Shown: in pieces, positions 1 through 5,250 of the stretch
Layout: each line of letters opens with the position of its first letter
Position numbering within the stretch: the stretch's first letter is position 1
Assembly (NCBI GenBank): GCA_902782815.1
Contig: CACZOS010000117.1
Location: 1 to 5,250 of the forward strand
Direction: 5' to 3'
DNA from: an uncultured Lachnospiraceae bacterium
GTDB lineage: Bacteria; Bacillota; Clostridia; Lachnospirales; Lachnospiraceae
Length of the DNA stretch: 5,250 nt
The notes under the pieces: generated by a model
Told to the model about the DNA's origin: nothing
Databases searched by the model: none
Seen by the model: only the letters and a program-made list of their open reading frames with translations
Made by a program: the position numbers and the translations under genes

Positions 1-1193
1 TAGCGGTTTTGTATATCGATAAACTTAGATCTCTGATAGGCGAGCGTATCCTCGATATCCTTCCGGGCAAATTCCCGGAAAAAATCTGTCATCTCATCGA
101 TGATATGCACTGCGGCGTCGGCGATGGGCAGATTCCGGCCGTCCTCGCTCACCAGATGCACCGTCTTAAGGTCAAACCGGGCTGCATTCTTTGTGTTGGC
201 GATGGCCCTGATCTGGGCGTTGGCATCTGTCCCCTCGGTCTCCCGGCAGGCAAGAAAGATAAGGAAAAGCTGCAGGAAGAAGATATCCCGCCGGTCTATC
301 CCTGCCTCATCCAGAGGATTAAGATCGATCATGCGCAGTTCGATATGATCCGCCCCTTTTTCGGCGAAGGCAGCCTCAGAATAAGAACCGGGCGGTTTCA
401 CCCTGACCGGAAAATACAGCTCGGAAGGGGACCGGATAAATTCATTCTTTACGATATTATTAATGCTTGCCACATAGGAATCCAGGTCCGAGTAATCAAG
501 GATCGGGGTAAAGAAGTTCCAGTATCCGATGTCCGAACACCGGCTGGAGGCCATTCCGTTATACACGTCTTTCCCGCAGTTATTCTTCTCGAAATAGGAG
601 CTGTCCAGCAGCGGGCTGGCTGCGGAGATGGCAACCACCAGCCAGTTGTACATCTGGGCGCTGGCTGCCAGGGAAACGTAGAAATCGTCCTTGTATTTTT
701 TATAATCTTTCTCTCCGGACAGGGCAAAATCAGCCTTCAGCAAGTCATCATCAAAAGAGTAATTGTAGTGGATCCCGCAGAAGGTCATCTTGTATCTGCC
801 GTAGCGCATGGCAAGATATTCCCTGTATTCCGTCTTGGCATAGTCCTCCCCATAGAACCTGGCAATGGGTATGCTCTCTTCATTTAAGATGTAGGGGGGA
901 TTGGAAAAGGGCCAGAGGTATTCTTTTTCCTCAAGACCGGAGAGAGTTTCTTTGATCTGTCTGGTCAGCCTTAAAAGCTCATCATAGGCTTCCCCGGCAT
1001 CGGAAACCGGCGCAGTGTTGATCTCTGTCTGGTTCTCACAGAAATCACGGACGATGAACCTTTCATCCGCCGGGAAAGGATGGGGAGTCTGGGCAAAAAA
1101 GCCGTCTTCTGTCACCCGCAGTCCTTCCTTTTCCAGTCCGATCAACCCGTCAAACAGCCTGGTCCTGATCGTTTTGTCCTTAAAATGCAGCAT
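1..1193 (-). CDS. gshA: Glutamate-cysteine ligase (gamma-glutamylcysteine synthetase), 3' end cut by window edge
   Basis: Catalyses ATP-dependent joining of the gamma-carboxyl of glutamate to cysteine, the first step of glutathione synthesis, in the cytoplasm. The frame is open for 397 codons from ATG 1193 to the left edge. Family signatures of the GshA type (not the plant-like type) are GLEKEGLR at residues 19-26, FCENQTEI at 51-58, CGIHYNYSF at 139-147 (family form SGIHYNFS) and HIELRMIDLNP at 283-293 (family form YIELRxLDLNP). The start is fixed by AAGGAG six bases upstream. It begins 11 nt after the amidotransferase stop, so the two are almost certainly cotranscribed and probably translationally coupled. 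E. coli GshA has about 518 residues and the bifunctional GshAB/GshF about 750. The visible part therefore covers most of the ligase domain, but I cannot tell whether an ATP-grasp glutathione synthetase domain follows. Family call is strong; full product name depends on the unseen C-terminus. Confidence 0.92.
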   Translation of the reverse strand, partial: MLHFKDKTIRTRLFDGLIGLEKEGLRVTEDGFFAQTPHPFPADERFIVRDFCENQTEINTAPVSDAGEAYDELLRLTRQIKETLSGLEEKEYLWPFSNPPYILNEESIPIARFYGEDYAKTEYREYLAMRYGRYKMTFCGIHYNYSFDDDLLKADFALSGEKDYKKYKDDFYVSLAASAQMYNWLVVAISAASPLLDSSYFEKNNCGKDVYNGMASSRCSDIGYWNFFTPILDYSDLDSYVASINNIVKNEFIRSPSELYFPVRVKPPGSYSEAAFAEKGADHIELRMIDLNPLDEAGIDRRDIFFLQLFLIFLACRETEGTDANAQIRAIANTKNAARFDLKTVHLVSEDGRNLPIADAAVHIIDEMTDFFREFARKDIEDTLAYQRSKFIDIQNR

Positions 1194-1199
1194 AGATTA

Positions 1200-1205
1200 C
1201 TCCTT
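1200..1205 (-). promoter_or_regulatory. Ribosome binding site of the glutamate-cysteine ligase, overlapping the upstream stop codon
   Basis: AAGGAG on the minus strand lies six bases before ATG 1193. Its first base is the last base of the TGA stop (1205-1207) of the amidotransferase. Ribosomes finishing the first gene therefore clear the binding site of the second, which suggests coupled expression. Confidence 0.85.
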
Positions 1206-1978
1206 CACAGATGCGAATACATCAGATACAGTGCTTTGATACTTTCCGGATCAGGGATATATTCCCATCCGTGGTCGGCTCCGGTCTTCTGCCGCAGCCC
1301 GTCTTTGTAGGAAACCAGTCTGGTAAACGGCACATGTTCCCAGCGATCCTCACACAGGGGCTTTGTGGAAACAGTGACAGCCCCTTCCTCTTCCCTGATA
1401 TACAGGGAATCTTTGCAGTTGTTGTGTACATAGAGGATATCGCCGTCAAAGATCAGCAGATTCAGCTTGTTATGGGGTGAAAGCCGGGATACCATCTCCT
1501 CCAGAACGGAAAACCGTTCATTCTCATCAAGGGGGGCTGCTTTTCGTCGGATCCTGTCATTCAGCTTATCCAGCATGTAGAGGAGGAGACGTTCACTGTC
1601 TGTCTCCCCTTTTTGCCTGTGATAGTAGCCCGACAGGATATCCCCCTCAAAGATCGTCCCATTGTGAGCGAAGATCCATTCCCGGCCAGAAAGATCCCTT
1701 CCTCTGAAGGGATGGGTGTTCTCCATCAGATCATAGCCTATGGTGGCATAGCGGATATGGCCTATGGCATTTCTGGCGTTGATCTGTCCGGAGAGAATCT
1801 CCTTCAGGGATTCACTGCGGTCTGCTCTGATGTTCTCTTTGTAAAAGAAGTCAGAAGATCCGTCATGATAATAGATTCCCCATCCGTTGGGATGATCCGG
1901 GGCATGGGAGTAAAACTCTTTAAGTTCCCTGTCTATATTCACTTTTCTGTCCGCTGAGAGTCCGAATAATTCGCACAT
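1205..1978 (-). CDS. Class II glutamine amidotransferase, stand-alone (YafJ/EgtC-like)
   Basis: A 257-residue N-terminal-nucleophile amidohydrolase. Enzymes of this fold hydrolyse the gamma-glutamyl amide of glutamine or of gamma-glutamyl conjugates. Cys2 (start MCELFGLS) is the expected nucleophile once Met1 is removed, which fixes the start at 1978. Other family motifs are NGWGIY at 31-36, GHIRYATIG at 73-81 (substrate-binding Arg76), THPF at 88-91, FAHNGTI at 103-109 (oxyanion-hole Asn106-Gly107) and GETDSE at 124-129. There is no fused synthase, sugar-isomerase or asparagine-synthetase domain and no signal peptide, so it acts alone in the cytoplasm or on a partner. It is the first gene of its unit, with glutamate-cysteine ligase directly behind it. 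No strong Shine-Dalgarno sequence precedes ATG 1978; only a weak AGAG lies about 12 nt upstream. Fold and chemistry are secure. The substrate is unknown; a gamma-glutamyl thiol compound is an inference from the neighbour. Confidence 0.92.
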   Translation of the reverse strand: MCELFGLSADRKVNIDRELKEFYSHAPDHPNGWGIYYHDGSSDFFYKENIRADRSESLKEILSGQINARNAIGHIRYATIGYDLMENTHPFRGRDLSGREWIFAHNGTIFEGDILSGYYHRQKGETDSERLLLYMLDKLNDRIRRKAAPLDENERFSVLEEMVSRLSPHNKLNLLIFDGDILYVHNNCKDSLYIREEEGAVTVSTKPLCEDRWEHVPFTRLVSYKDGLRQKTGADHGWEYIPDPESIKALYLMYSHL

Positions 1979-2040
1979 AAGATCGTTTGTCTCTGATATC
2001 CCGTGGAAGCATAAGGCTGGTCAATAGTAACGTTTTCAAC

Positions 2041-2069
2041 ACTATAACAATATTAACCTAGTATGTCAA
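2041..2069 (-). promoter_or_regulatory. SigA-type promoter of the amidotransferase/ligase operon
   Basis: On the minus strand, TTGACA (2064-2069) is followed by a 17-nt spacer and TATAGT (2041-2046). The -35 is a perfect match and the -10 has one mismatch. Transcription should start near 2034, giving a leader of about 55 nt before ATG 1978. Confidence 0.85.
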
Positions 2070-2089
2070 TAGGTTATTGTTATTTATAG
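2042..2089. promoter_or_regulatory. Nested inverted repeat over the core promoter, putative operator
   Basis: The outer arms ATAACAAT (2044-2051) and ATTGTTAT (2076-2083) are exact inverted copies. The inner arms AACCTA (2055-2060) and TAGGTT (2070-2075) are also exact and flank a 9-nt centre holding most of the -35. The two pairs are offset by 3 nt. CTATAA (2042-2047) and TTATAG (2084-2089) extend the symmetry. The dyad lies upstream of the expected transcription start on the minus strand, so it is more likely a protein-binding site than an RNA hairpin. A repressor covering -35 and -10 is the simplest reading; its identity is unknown. Confidence 0.6.
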
Positions 2090-2119
2090 CGGTTTGCTTC
2101 TGCTGTCTGCATCGGGAGT

Positions 2120-2153
2120 AAAAAAAGCCCGCAGACCATTTGCCTGCAGGCTT
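2120..2153 (-). terminator. Rho-independent terminator after the phosphatase gene
   Basis: On the minus strand AAGCCTGCAG (2144-2153) pairs with CTGCGGGCTT (2125-2134) through ten base pairs, one of them G-U, around a 9-nt loop. A run of seven T residues follows (to 2120). It lies 13 nt after the phosphatase stop codon and separates the two operons. Confidence 0.9.
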
Positions 2154-2166
2154 GCTGCATCCGGAG

Positions 2167-3342
2167 TTAATAGTAGCTGATCTTGATATTCTTCCCCATT
2201 ACTTTAAGGTTTTTTGCCAGTTCGTTGACCAGGTTCATCTTGACATTATAGTTCAGAGGAAGATCGGCATTCTGATGCGCCGGATTCATGGCCCTGCCCA
2301 CGAAAAAGTTTACGTCGGTCGCCTCCTCGAAAAGAAGCTGGCTGATACGGCAGGCTCCGTCTTTCCCGAAACGCCATTTATCATAGTACAGATTTTCGCC
2401 CACATAATCCTGGGCGTATTCTATGACTTTGCTCATGGTAACGGCACCCTCTGTTACTAGATCTACCCCTTCGATGGCGGACATGGGCGGAACTTCGCTG
2501 CCCTCCTCAAACTGGGTGCTGAAGGTCACCGGTTTATTGAGCCACTCGGCTGCGATCGTCGCGGTTGTCCCGCCGCATACCACATGTTTCCCTCTTTTGG
2601 AGAAGAAGAGGCTCATCATGCGGCCGCAGTCATCCCGGTTGGCGGGCGGCCCGAAGAGGATATTCAGAGGTTCCCTCTTCTGGATACGGACCACGCAGGC
2701 CGTGGCGTCGTCGATGGGCTTCCCCGCGTAAAGCTTCCAGCATTCATCCACCAGAAGAGTGCAGAGAGATCTGGCTTTGTAGCCGGCGATGGACATGGCG
2801 AGCATAAAATCAGCTATATCCTCCCTCTTCCAGTCGGTGTTGTAGGAAAGGTCCGGTCCCGCGTGGGGACATCCGTCGCTCATGGCAATAAATACATCAT
2901 TTTCCTTAAAGCGGATGCTGGTATGATAGATCTTCTTCCCCTCAATGTTCATTTCTTTTCTGGGGTATTCATACAGATCATCATCCCGGATCATGATGAT
3001 ATGGGGATTATCATACTGGATCAGTTCCGCTGTCTCATTGTGGATCAGGTGGATGATGGTAAATGTGGAGTAGGCCACCCCGTGCTCGGAGGAGACAGGG
3101 AGGGTGGCGGCTATGGTGGACACACACTCATCTATGGAGATTCCCTGTGCCACCATGGTTGAAATGATCTTGGAAGTCAGGGTCGACAGGATGCTGGCCT
3201 TCACTCCGCTTCCCAGGCCGTCAGCCAGAACGATGACCGTGGAGTCTTCCCCTTCTTTCGCAATGTCCACATGATCTCCGCATAGCTGCTCACCATAATG
3301 GTTGATGCTTTTATATCCGATGTCCGCAAATAACTCATTCAT
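2167..3342 (-). CDS. SpoIIE-family (PP2C-type) protein phosphatase with an uncharacterised C-terminal domain
   Basis: A 391-residue cytoplasmic protein with no membrane segment. Residues 1 to about 225 form a SpoIIE/PP2C phosphatase core. Expected metal-binding acidic residues lie in CGDH (Asp23), ADGLGSG (Asp41-Gly42), MSDG (Asp156) and DDATA (Asp211-Asp212), so it should be a Mn/Mg-dependent Ser/Thr phosphatase. Unlike sporulation SpoIIE it lacks the ten-helix membrane region. Residues about 227-391 form a second domain with GPPANRDD (231-238), VCGGTTATIAAEWL (255-268), GVDLVTEGA (292-300) and VGRAMNPAHQN (348-358). I do not recognise a fold with known function there. The start at 3342 is supported by AAAGGAGT about 9-10 nt upstream. 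The ATG overlaps the end of the sensor gene by 8 nt, so the two are coupled. It is the last gene before the terminator. Its substrate, perhaps an anti-sigma-antagonist-like or other phosphoprotein, is not encoded here. Confidence 0.92.
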   Translation of the reverse strand: MNELFADIGYKSINHYGEQLCGDHVDIAKEGEDSTVIVLADGLGSGVKASILSTLTSKIISTMVAQGISIDECVSTIAATLPVSSEHGVAYSTFTIIHLIHNETAELIQYDNPHIIMIRDDDLYEYPRKEMNIEGKKIYHTSIRFKENDVFIAMSDGCPHAGPDLSYNTDWKREDIADFMLAMSIAGYKARSLCTLLVDECWKLYAGKPIDDATACVVRIQKREPLNILFGPPANRDDCGRMMSLFFSKRGKHVVCGGTTATIAAEWLNKPVTFSTQFEEGSEVPPMSAIEGVDLVTEGAVTMSKVIEYAQDYVGENLYYDKWRFGKDGACRISQLLFEEATDVNFFVGRAMNPAHQNADLPLNYNVKMNLVNELAKNLKVMGKNIKISYY

Positions 3343-5011
3343 CTGCTAAAGACTCCTTTAACTTAGACAAGGCGATTTTTGTTTCCGCAGCGGTCTCTCC
3401 CAGCAGGGAGGCGATTTCCTGTACAATCCGCATCTGTTTATCCACAACCCGGTCCGCGACCTCCGCGGTCTCCCGGCTGATCTCTTCTTTCTTTTTCCGC
3501 TCCTTCATCTCGCTGGTCACATCACGCATGATACAGAGGATGATCCGCCCGTTCTCGGCGGGGATCAGGGTCTGGTCCACATAGCGGGAATACTCGGCCA
3601 GATATACCCTCTGGTTACGGACGGCAAGGCCGCTGTTCATCACATTGATAAAAGCGGTTGAATCCAGGATCCTGTCCACATAGTCTCCCATGACATCGGA
3701 CTGCTGGCGGATATTCAGAAGATGCATGGCCGCGTCATTGATCTGCTGGATCTCCAGCTGGTCGTTGACGACGATCAGGGCATTGGGTGTATTTTTGACG
3801 ATGGCTTCAGAGAAACTTTCTGCCTTCTCCATAAGGAAAGGAAGGCACATGGATATGTCCGCCTTGCCCTGGTAGATGGCTACGGCCTTGTCCCGGCAGG
3901 AATTATATCCGCAGAATCCACAGTTCAGCTCGTCGCCGGGTGTGTATTTGCCCATCTCACGAAGGATCCTGCCGATCTCCACCTCTGAAGGGGTCTTCCT
4001 GTTTGTGTCGATCGGCCCGTAGCTGTATTTCATCTGAGTAGGCGTAGGCTGGTCTATGGCAAAATCCTTATTACCGGCAAAGGAGGATATCATCATATAA
4101 TCCTTTACCGGACTGGGGTGGTATTTCTCCATGACGGGTCCGCCGATACATCCGCCGGGGCAGGCCGACATCTCGATGAAACACTTGTGGATGTTGCCCC
4201 TCTCGATATCCTGCAGGGCTGCGATGCAGTTGTTCACCCCGTCGATGGCAAAATAGGAATACTCTTCTGCGGCACATTCCATGGTTTTGATGATCCCTCC
4301 GGTGGTGGGGAAGAATCTTGCCCGGCTCTCATCATCGGGAACCATTACCTTTTCGGGACTGATGTTTTCCTCATTCATCCATTCCGTCAGTTCTTCAAAG
4401 GTCAGAACGGCGTCCACAACATTTCCTGACAGTTCTCCCTCGTCCTTTTTCGCCACACAGGGGCCGATGAAAACCGTTCTGGCGCCCGGAATCCTCCTCT
4501 TGATGTCGGCGCAGTGGGCGTACATGGGAGTGGCCACGTTGGCCAGGCAGGGGAGAAGGGATTTGAAGTATTTGCGGATGAGGAGGTTGATGGAATGACA
4601 GCAGGAGGTGATCACGATGTCACGATTCTCTTCCACCAGCATCCGGTCATACTCACGCTTGACCATGGTGGCCCCCAGGGCTGTCTCCTCCACATCATAA
4701 AAGCCCAGCTGCTTCAGGGCTGCCCTCATGCTCTCAATCCCCGCCCCGTCGTAGTTGGCGATAAAGGAGGGAGCCAGGGAGACAACCACCGGATCCCCGC
4801 TGTTGATCAGCACACGGACCTTCTCTCTCTCATCCACGATCTCCTTGGCTTCCTGAGGACAGACCACGAAGCAGTGACCGCAGAGGATGCACTCATTTCC
4901 GATAATATTCGCGTGTCCGGCGGAAAAACGGATGGATTTCACCGGACAGTTTCTTATACATTTATAACAGTTTTTACAGTTTGATTTTTTCAGTCTCAGA
5001 TGTTCTGCCAT
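3335..5011 (-). CDS. [FeFe]-hydrogenase-like sensor protein (HydS type): 2x[4Fe-4S], H-cluster, FeS and PAS domains
   Basis: A 558-residue cytoplasmic iron-sulfur protein, probably a hydrogen or redox sensor rather than a bulk hydrogenase. Domains in order: a two-cluster ferredoxin with Cys12/15/18/22 and Cys41/44/47/51; an H-cluster domain (about 75-330) with TSCCHS at 135-140, GPCVAKK at 183-189 and SACPGGC at 282-288, giving expected ligands Cys138, Cys185, Cys284 and Cys288; a four-Cys FeS domain with CGFCGYNSC at 364-372 plus Cys389; a PAS domain (about 400-500); and a charged helical tail (501-558), likely coiled coil. This order matches group C sensory hydrogenases. The start at 5011 is chosen because AAGGAAAG lies upstream and the promoter -10 lies just beyond it. 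In-frame ATGs at 5092 and 5050 sit in the -35 and about 7 nt after the predicted transcription start, so neither has a usable leader. The stop overlaps the phosphatase start. Domain calls are firm; the sensing role is inferred from architecture and neighbour. Confidence 0.92.
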   Translation of the reverse strand: MAEHLRLKKSNCKNCYKCIRNCPVKSIRFSAGHANIIGNECILCGHCFVVCPQEAKEIVDEREKVRVLINSGDPVVVSLAPSFIANYDGAGIESMRAALKQLGFYDVEETALGATMVKREYDRMLVEENRDIVITSCCHSINLLIRKYFKSLLPCLANVATPMYAHCADIKRRIPGARTVFIGPCVAKKDEGELSGNVVDAVLTFEELTEWMNEENISPEKVMVPDDESRARFFPTTGGIIKTMECAAEEYSYFAIDGVNNCIAALQDIERGNIHKCFIEMSACPGGCIGGPVMEKYHPSPVKDYMMISSFAGNKDFAIDQPTPTQMKYSYGPIDTNRKTPSEVEIGRILREMGKYTPGDELNCGFCGYNSCRDKAVAIYQGKADISMCLPFLMEKAESFSEAIVKNTPNALIVVNDQLEIQQINDAAMHLLNIRQQSDVMGDYVDRILDSTAFINVMNSGLAVRNQRVYLAEYSRYVDQTLIPAENGRIILCIMRDVTSEMKERKKKEEISRETAEVADRVVDKQMRIVQEIASLLGETAAETKIALSKLKESLADE

Positions 5012-5021
5012 ACCTTCACTT

Positions 5022-5029
5022 CTTTCCTT
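5022..5029 (-). promoter_or_regulatory. Ribosome binding site deciding the start of the sensor gene
   Basis: AAGGAAAG on the minus strand has its AGGA core 13 nt before ATG 5011, a slightly long spacing. It is the only purine-rich site in the predicted leader and supports 5011 over the longer open frame from 5092. Confidence 0.6.
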
Positions 5030-5063
5030 GCTGAATTTTGTCGGCTGCATGTATTGTATAAAT

Positions 5064-5092
5064 ATTATACCAAGAATAGGTGTCTGCTTCAA
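5064..5092 (-). promoter_or_regulatory. SigA-type promoter of the sensor/phosphatase operon
   Basis: On the minus strand TTGAAG (5087-5092, four of six consensus bases) is followed by a 17-nt spacer and a perfect TATAAT (5064-5069). TGG directly before it gives an extended -10. Transcription would start near 5057, leaving a leader of about 46 nt before ATG 5011. Confidence 0.8.
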
Positions 5093-5170
5093 CCGTCATC
5101 TGTCCGAGAAACCATCACGGTAAAATATGGAAAATCGCTGGTTCAGGGTGTAGATTTAGGGGAGAAGCTC

Positions 5171-5179
5171 TGCTATAAT
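5171..5179 (+). promoter_or_regulatory. Extended -10 promoter of the plus-strand gene at the right edge
   Basis: TGCTATAAT is a perfect extended -10 element (TATAAT at 5174-5179). The best-spaced -35 is a poor TAGATT at 5151-5156, which an extended -10 can tolerate. Transcription would start near 5186, about 53 nt before ATG 5239. It diverges from the sensor-operon promoter about 80 bp away. Confidence 0.6.
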
Positions 5180-5238
5180 TTTCTATAGATCATAATGGTA
5201 CTGTATCAATCATCCATAGAAAAAGGAGGCGCAAAACA

Positions 5239-5250
5239 ATGAAAATAGCA
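5239..5250 (+). CDS. Start of an unidentified gene, only four codons visible
   Basis: ATG 5239 opens the frame M-K-I-A, which runs off the window. AGGAGG at 5224-5229 lies nine bases upstream, an ideal Shine-Dalgarno distance, and a plausible promoter precedes it. The product cannot be identified from four residues. It is transcribed away from the sensor operon and may share its control region. Confidence 0.75.

Noticed and set aside
9..887. Long plus-strand open frame of 292 codons
   Set aside because: It lies wholly antisense to the glutamate-cysteine ligase, whose family motifs are clear. The plus-strand translation has no recognisable motif and no ribosome binding site.
2042..2089. Reading the dyad as a terminator or riboswitch
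   Set aside because: On the minus strand it lies upstream of the expected transcription start, it has no T-run, and the phosphatase transcript should already end at 2120.
2584..3162. Plus-strand open frame of 192 codons inside the phosphatase gene
   Set aside because: It is antisense to the SpoIIE domain. Its glycine- and histidine-rich translation is typical of a shadow frame.
5012..5092. Longer start of the sensor protein at 5092, or at 5050
   Set aside because: ATG 5092 lies in the -35 of the promoter. ATG 5050 would leave a leader of about 7 nt with no ribosome binding site. The conserved Cys-rich domain begins just after ATG 5011.
5179..5223. Inverted pair TTTTCTAT / ATAGAAAA around the leader of the right-edge gene, possible riboregulator
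   Set aside because: The arms are AT-only apart from one G-C pair, the loop is 29 nt and the first arm lies at or before the predicted transcription start, so a stable RNA hairpin is unlikely.
5195..5242. A 15-codon open frame upstream of the right-edge gene, ending in an ATGA overlap with its start
   Set aside because: It has no Shine-Dalgarno sequence, and it reads through the ribosome binding site of the next gene. It is probably a chance frame, though the overlap is neat enough to note.

Overview
The window looks like chromosomal DNA of an anaerobic Firmicute of the class Clostridia, most likely Lachnospiraceae-like. The reasons are AGGAGG-type ribosome binding sites, SigA-type promoters (TTGACA/TATAAT), a SpoIIE-family phosphatase and an [FeFe]-hydrogenase-like sensor protein. 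I cannot name a genus. Four substantial genes lie on the minus strand in two transcription units. The first codons of a fifth gene appear on the plus strand at the right edge.

Right-hand unit (about 5092 down to 2120, minus strand). A promoter at 5064-5092 drives a 558-residue protein: two [4Fe-4S] clusters, an H-cluster domain of [FeFe]-hydrogenase type, a four-Cys FeS domain, a PAS domain and a helical tail. This is the architecture of putative sensory hydrogenases (HydS, group C). Its stop overlaps by 8 nt the start of a 391-residue protein with an N-terminal SpoIIE/PP2C phosphatase domain and a C-terminal domain I do not recognise. A good intrinsic terminator follows at 2120-2153. I read the pair as a hydrogen or redox sensor that passes its signal to a Ser/Thr phosphatase. 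The partner protein is not in the window.

Left-hand unit (about 2070 down to 1 and beyond, minus strand). A near-consensus promoter (TTGACA, 17 nt, TATAGT), embedded in a nested inverted repeat that looks like an operator, drives a stand-alone class II glutamine amidotransferase (N-terminal Cys nucleophile). A glutamate-cysteine ligase follows after 11 nt and runs off the left edge, with 397 codons visible. The pair suggests low-molecular-weight thiol or gamma-glutamyl metabolism. It recalls the EgtA/EgtC pairing of ergothioneine synthesis, but the rest of that pathway is not visible.

The intergenic stretch 5012-5238 is a divergent promoter region. It serves the sensor operon on the minus strand and an unidentified gene starting at 5239 on the plus strand. 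No RNA genes, insertion sequences, CRISPR arrays or phage genes were seen.
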